From JAJYSO01 sp964451785 (GTDB lineage Bacteria > Bacteroidota > Bacteroidia > Flavobacteriales > Flavobacteriaceae): a stretch of DNA of 64,000 nt. The position numbers and the translations under genes are program-made. The stretch spans positions 1 to 64,000 of the forward strand of contig CAYVJG010000014.1 in assembly GCA_964451785.1 (NCBI GenBank), in the 5' to 3' direction. Under the pieces are notes generated by a model that was not told the origin of the DNA, searched no databases, and saw only the letters and a list, made by a program, of their open reading frames with translations. Shown here piece after piece: positions 60,130 to 64,000 of the stretch; the stretch's first letter is position 1, and the number at the start of each line of letters is the position of its first letter.

Positions 60130-61446
60130 ATGAGTCCATTTATGATCAAAGCACTGCAATTATTGTTGAGTTTATCAATATTGATTGTGCTTCACGAAGG
60201 CGGACACTTTGTCGCCGCTAAAATTTTCAAGACTAAAGTTGAGAAATTCTTTTTGTTTTTTGATGTCAAATTTGCCCTGTTTAAAAAGAAAATCGGCGAC
60301 ACGGTTTACGGAATAGGCTGGTTGCCCTTAGGAGGCTACGTCAAGATTTCAGGAATGATTGACGAAAGTATGGATACAGAACAAATGGCTAAACCGCCAC
60401 AACCTTGGGAATTTCGCAGTAAACCGGCTTGGCAACGTTTGATTATTATGCTCGGTGGGGTAACGGTTAATATGATTTTGGGCTTTGTCATCTTTATGAT
60501 GATTCTCTTTGTATGGGGAAAAGATTATGTAACTCCACAAGATTTGCCTCAAGGATTTATGGTGTCTCAACAGATGGAAGATCTCGGATTTAGAGATGGT
60601 GACTTTGTGTTAGATGTCAATGGTGAAAAGCTCACCAATATGCTTGATATCAATAAATATTTGATGGTTCGCGATGTTAAAACGGTGACTGCTAAGCATG
60701 CCGATGGTACAGTTGAAACGCTTTCTATTCCTGAAAATATAGGCAAGACTTTGTTTAAATCAGGACAGATGCAAGCTTTTGTACCTATGCCATCTACCCA
60801 AATTGATAGTGTTGTGCCCAATACGCCGGCTGCAAAAGCAGGATTGCTTGCAGGCGATAAAATTGTTACCGTCAACGGACAAAAGATAAAAAATTATGCC
60901 CAGTTAAACACTATCAAAGATGCTAATGCAGACAAGATGCTGACTATGCGCGTGGTTAATGAGGGTCAAATGCGTCAGGTGAAAGTGACACCAACAGCAG
61001 ATGGTAAAATAGGCTTTTTTGCACAATTCGATATCACAACTTCACATCATACCTTTACGTTTGGCGAAAGTGTAGCGCACGGATTTAGCTATACTTACTG
61101 GACCTTACACGACTATGTGGCACAATTTAAATATGTATTCACCAAAAAAGGGGCTTCTCAATTAGGAGGATTTGGCGCTATAGGAAGCTTGTTTCAACCA
61201 ACTTGGGATTGGGCCAGCTTCTGGCAAACTACGGCTTTTATTTCAATCATTCTAGCCTTTATGAACATCCTACCGATTCCGGCTTTAGATGGCGGGCATG
61301 TGATGTTTTTACTTTACGAGATGATTTCTGGACGTAAACCCAATGAAAAATTCTTGGAATACGCACAAACTGTAGGAATTCTAATTTTATTAGCTCTGGT
61401 GTTGTATGCCAATGGAAATGACGTGTATCGCTATTTCTTTAAGTAG
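60130..61446 (+). CDS. rseP: site-2 zinc protease RseP
   Basis: Intramembrane zinc protease of 438 residues that cleaves anti-sigma factors and leftover signal peptides. The zinc motif H22-E23-G-G-H26 sits in the first membrane helix; two PDZ-like regions follow (about 130-185 and 215-290, the second with TPAAKAGLLAGDKIVTVNGQKI); the third ligand region is NILPIPALDGGHVMFLL near the C-terminus. Two further hydrophobic segments (about 110-130, 410-430) complete the topology. A single-gene unit ended by a strong terminator. Confidence 0.97.
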   Translation: MSPFMIKALQLLLSLSILIVLHEGGHFVAAKIFKTKVEKFFLFFDVKFALFKKKIGDTVYGIGWLPLGGYVKISGMIDESMDTEQMAKPPQPWEFRSKPAWQRLIIMLGGVTVNMILGFVIFMMILFVWGKDYVTPQDLPQGFMVSQQMEDLGFRDGDFVLDVNGEKLTNMLDINKYLMVRDVKTVTAKHADGTVETLSIPENIGKTLFKSGQMQAFVPMPSTQIDSVVPNTPAAKAGLLAGDKIVTVNGQKIKNYAQLNTIKDANADKMLTMRVVNEGQMRQVKVTPTADGKIGFFAQFDITTSHHTFTFGESVAHGFSYTYWTLHDYVAQFKYVFTKKGASQLGGFGAIGSLFQPTWDWASFWQTTAFISIILAFMNILPIPALDGGHVMFLLYEMISGRKPNEKFLEYAQTVGILILLALVLYANGNDVYRYFFK

Positions 61447-61472
61447 ATAAACTTCTGAATAAATTATAGATT

Positions 61473-61500
61473 AAGGGATGCGGTTGCATCCCTTTTTTAA
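61473..61500 (+). terminator. intrinsic terminator after rseP
   Basis: GGGATGC-GGTT-GCATCCC with a run of T residues, about 27 bases after the rseP stop codon. Confidence 0.95.
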
Positions 61501-61825
61501 TGTATTCATAATTAAAAAACCTAATGAGTGATTTTTGAATTGTTGATTGAGTTCAAAACGAAGTTTAGATTGCAATTGAAAAGCTGATTTTAAAGCAGTT
61601 TGTTAATGTTTTTTGCTAGAACAGTTGCGTAGATTAAATGGAAGTAAAACTGATTAAAAGCGTATAAAAGAAAGGTTTAATACACGTCAAAAAGTTAAGC
61701 CAAGAGGTCTCTTTGATTTTGATTCCGTCCTAAAAAAGGGGAATCAAGGAGAATTGGGCTTCCTTTAGGGTTAGGGGTAAAATCAATTTTCCGACAAAGC
61801 ATAGAAAGTATTTTTGTCGTGTACT
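61501..61825. other. gene-free stretch with one hairpin
   Basis: AT-rich DNA without a recognisable gene. A hairpin with 8-bp stem TTGATTCC/GGAATCAA occurs at 61719-61747, but I see no terminal repeats and do not know its role. Confidence 0.4.
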
Positions 61826-61828
61826 AAA

Positions 61829-61862
61829 AAAAGGTGTAAGGCTAAGCCTTACACCTTTTATA
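61829..61862. terminator. bidirectional terminator
   Basis: Perfect stem AAAAGGTGTAAGGCT / AGCCTTACACCTTTT around a one-base gap, with A- and T-runs on the two sides. It lies beyond the small AT-rich element that ends susD, and can stop the minus-strand susCD transcript. Confidence 0.9.
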
Positions 61863-61880
61863 TTTAACCGAATAAGCAGT

Positions 61881-62012
61881 TTATACCAATTAGAATTATT
61901 TTTTAGACCGATTCATAATATTTTTTGTTGGTATAATACCGTGGGTAACAAATTAATAGTGCAATGAGACTGCTGTCGAAATTGGACTATATACTTTGTC
62001 CATACGGTATTA
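61881..62012. repeat. small AT-rich element, copy 3, ending at the susD stop codon
   Basis: A hairpin TTATACC..GGTATAA (61881-61936) followed by a segment whose ends are TAATACCG and CGGTATTA (61934-62012). It matches the nested element at 51975-52100 and, in part, 25798-25871. The last three bases are the TAA stop codon of susD on the minus strand. Confidence 0.75.
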
Positions 62013-63518
62013 GTTATACCCGGGAGTTTGTTCAAGTTTAGGATTACGGCCAATCATATCTAGAGTAATTGGCAATACAATTTTGTAAGCATTGCCTGCA
62101 TCTAAATAATCAACGTGGTCTAACACAAAACTTTCTCCAGCGCGTCTGAGATCCCACCAACGTTTGCCTTCGCCTATAAACTCTTTGTAACGTTCTTGTA
62201 AGATGGCTTCAGCATTGGCTTGCGGTGAGCTATTGATATAAGCCATGGTATTAGGGTCATAATTAACACCGTAAGCGCGTTTTCTAATTAGATTTATCTC
62301 AGTTGAAGGATCTTGAGTTAAATTGTTTTTGGCTTCTGCGATGAGCAATAAAACATCGGCATATCGGTAAACCGGTAAATCGCCATCAAAAATACGCTCA
62401 CTGCCATCAGTACGACCTAAAAATTTATTGAGAATAGAGGCTGTGTATTTATCTTCGTTAAATTCATGGTAGCCTTCTCCATTATTATCATCACTATACA
62501 TGCGAATAAATGTAGCATTGCGACGAGTATCTAGTGTGTCATCAGTGATTTCTAAGGTGTGAATACTTGGGCCATAACGACTAGCGCCATTAATGACAAA
62601 CCCATCCATGGTGTGACCTTCTTGGTTGTATTGTTGATAAATTTCTGTAGAACGGCCTGTAAAGGAGTTATAAAAATTTTGCGCTTCATTTTCAGCGTAT
62701 TGAATAGCGAAAATAAATTCAGAATTATTTTCATTGTCAGCGCCCCATAAATCGGCGTAGTTGGCAACGAGTTGCACATTGGCAATTTGTGGAATTTTCT
62801 CAAGAGCAGTGAGAGCAGTAGTGTAATCTTGGTCTCCACCGTCGAGCAGTTTGCCAGACCAAATGTAAACATCACCTTTTAGGGCAAGTGTAGCTGCCTT
62901 TGACCAATAATTGCGATTGCCATTCCAAAAAGAAACGTCGCTACCAAAGGCGTCAAGTGAACGTTCAATATCAGCTTTAATGAGCGTCATGATCTCTTGT
63001 TGTGAAGCACGCTCTTTACTTAACCCCTCAGCTGAAGTAGATTGAAAAGGCTCAGTTGAAATAGGCACGCCTCCCCAAGTTTTCAGAAGGGTGTAATAAT
63101 AAAAAGCTCTGAGACCATAGGCTTCTCCCATAAAATGGTTTTTGTCACTTTCATTTACAAATTCAATTTCAGGAACATGAGCAATAAAGTCATTCAATTT
63201 GTGGATGTTAGCATAAAATCCGGCCCAGCCTCCAAATGGAGCTGTAGAGACGGTAAAATTAGATTCGATTAAATCTACATTTGAGGGGCTTTCAAAGGTC
63301 GGCCCGCCCCAGATATCGCTTCTGATTTCGCCTAGTAACCACAGGGTAGAGGCTTCGCTACGCAATGAGCCGTAAAGGCCTATGTGTGCAGCTTGAGCGC
63401 CGTCTTCACTATCCCAAAAGCCATTGTAAGTCAACTCGCTTTTGGCATTTATATCTAAAACACTTTCGCAAGAGGTTAGCGTAAGTAGGATTAAAAATAT
63501 GGATATGTATTTTTTCAT
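62010..63518 (-). CDS. RagB/SusD-family nutrient-binding lipoprotein
   Basis: Surface lipoprotein of 502 residues that binds oligosaccharides, peptides or other nutrients over a SusC porter. Lipobox LTLTSCESV near residue 17; the family's N-terminal helices GFWDSEDGAQAAHIGLYGSL, then ENEAQNF and RYADVLLLIAEAKNNL and the C-terminal FIGEGKRWWDLRRAGE are recognisable. It starts 6 bp after the susC stop codon. Its own stop codon TAA is the first base triplet of the adjoining repeat, while the C-terminus (NPKLEQTPGYN) still looks complete. Confidence 0.95.
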   Translation of the reverse strand: MKKYISIFLILLTLTSCESVLDINAKSELTYNGFWDSEDGAQAAHIGLYGSLRSEASTLWLLGEIRSDIWGGPTFESPSNVDLIESNFTVSTAPFGGWAGFYANIHKLNDFIAHVPEIEFVNESDKNHFMGEAYGLRAFYYYTLLKTWGGVPISTEPFQSTSAEGLSKERASQQEIMTLIKADIERSLDAFGSDVSFWNGNRNYWSKAATLALKGDVYIWSGKLLDGGDQDYTTALTALEKIPQIANVQLVANYADLWGADNENNSEFIFAIQYAENEAQNFYNSFTGRSTEIYQQYNQEGHTMDGFVINGASRYGPSIHTLEITDDTLDTRRNATFIRMYSDDNNGEGYHEFNEDKYTASILNKFLGRTDGSERIFDGDLPVYRYADVLLLIAEAKNNLTQDPSTEINLIRKRAYGVNYDPNTMAYINSSPQANAEAILQERYKEFIGEGKRWWDLRRAGESFVLDHVDYLDAGNAYKIVLPITLDMIGRNPKLEQTPGYN

Positions 63519-63524
63519 AACTAA

Positions 63525-64000
63525 TTATATTTTCATGGTTAAACCTAAAGTTAGGGTGCGCGGCATAGGAAATTCACCGTATTGATAACCGCCTTCTTCA
63601 GGACTAGGTCCACTATAAGATTTGAAATAGTAGAGGTTAGATCCAGTTACATAAACTTGAAACTGTTGAAAGAAGTTATTAAACCATTCTTTTGGTAAAT
63701 TGTAACTAAGCGTAGCTTCGCGTAAGGCTAAGTAATCTCCTTTTTCCCAAAACTGACTATTGACAGTTGCCTCGCTTCCTCTAAAAATATTGCCTTGAGG
63801 GTCCGTAAATACATAGCGAGGAATGTTGGTATTTCTATTATCAGGCGTCCAAGATTGTAATACGAGGGCATCTGGATTTAAGTTGCCTTGTGTTTGAGCT
63901 AAACCTTTTCCGCGAATATGGTTGTAGATGAGGTGACCTACTGCAAAATCGGTTTTGACGTATAGCGAAAATCCTTTGTAGTTTAAGGTAGTTGATAGAC
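63525..64000 (-). CDS. SusC/RagA-type TonB-linked outer-membrane protein, 3' end
   Basis: Partial gene running off the right window edge. The translated end (to TAA at 63527-63525) reads ..SPEEGGYQYGEFPMPRTLTLGLTMKI, the C-terminal strand of a SusC-type barrel; preceding segments include an outer-membrane YLALREATLSY-like strand. Its position directly before susD on the same strand fixes the identity. Its plug, TonB box and substrate cannot be seen from here. Confidence 0.92.
   Translation of the reverse strand, partial: LSTTLNYKGFSLYVKTDFAVGHLIYNHIRGKGLAQTQGNLNPDALVLQSWTPDNRNTNIPRYVFTDPQGNIFRGSEATVNSQFWEKGDYLALREATLSYNLPKEWFNNFFQQFQVYVTGSNLYYFKSYSGPSPEEGGYQYGEFPMPRTLTLGLTMKI

Noticed and set aside
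62010..64000. A polysaccharide utilisation locus
   Set aside because: Only susC/susD are visible; no glycoside hydrolase, lyase, sulfatase or regulator is in the window, so the substrate and PUL status cannot be claimed.

Overview
The window is a piece of a chromosome from a member of the Bacteroidota, class Flavobacteriia (probably Flavobacteriaceae; I cannot name the genus). The signs are the gliding-motility lipoprotein GldH, a protein with a type IX secretion (T9SS) sorting tail, a SusC/SusD pair, Bacteroidota-type promoters (-7 box TAnnTTTG), few Shine-Dalgarno sequences and an A+T-rich base composition. Nearly all genes are intact. I saw no tRNA, rRNA, CRISPR array, prophage or transposase gene.

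Left part (0.2-13.5 kb): a minus-strand heme operon runs hemA-hemC-trkH-trkA-hemD-hemE-(130-residue unknown)-hemF-mscS. A potassium-uptake pair sits in the middle of the heme genes with tight or overlapping junctions. A divergent AraC-type regulator and hemH (ferrochelatase) follow on the plus strand, then a 2-hydroxyacid dehydrogenase and D-serine dehydratase. hemB and the glutamate-1-semialdehyde aminomutase gene are not in the window.

13.5-25.6 kb: an M1 metallopeptidase, dnaK behind a palindrome and a sigma-54-like element, a YceI protein, an OmpH/Skp-like lipoprotein, and a GbsR/MarR-like regulator heading a tripartite RND efflux operon, with a palindrome overlapping its promoter.

26-40.8 kb: a very large outer-membrane barrel protein, queD, a fatty acid hydroxylase-family protein, a deoxynucleoside kinase, thymidylate synthase, OsmC, a LysM/periplasmic-binding fusion, a YbjQ protein, a TlpA thioredoxin with a small partner, hypoxanthine phosphoribosyltransferase and DNA polymerase IV. 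Nucleotide metabolism is well represented.

41-61.5 kb: a T9SS-exported leucine-rich protein next to the decayed tail of another; a TonB-dependent receptor, beta-helix lipoprotein and OmpR/PhoB-type regulator module; uvrC; a patatin-like phospholipase with an outer-membrane barrel; a two-subunit CoA transferase; the ricT-gldH-PBP1A cluster; the tRNA hydroxylase trhO; a SCO protein; and the site-2 protease rseP. The right edge holds susD and the 3' end of susC.

The most unusual content is in the gene-free stretches. There are three exactly 160-bp near-perfect palindromes whose arms covary, two copies of a larger element with terminal inverted repeats (467 and 624 bp, the longer one carrying a nested insertion), a third composite hairpin element at 25.6 kb, and three copies of a small AT-rich element, one of which supplies the stop codon of susD. 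None contains a gene, so they look like miniature elements or repeats mobilised in trans.
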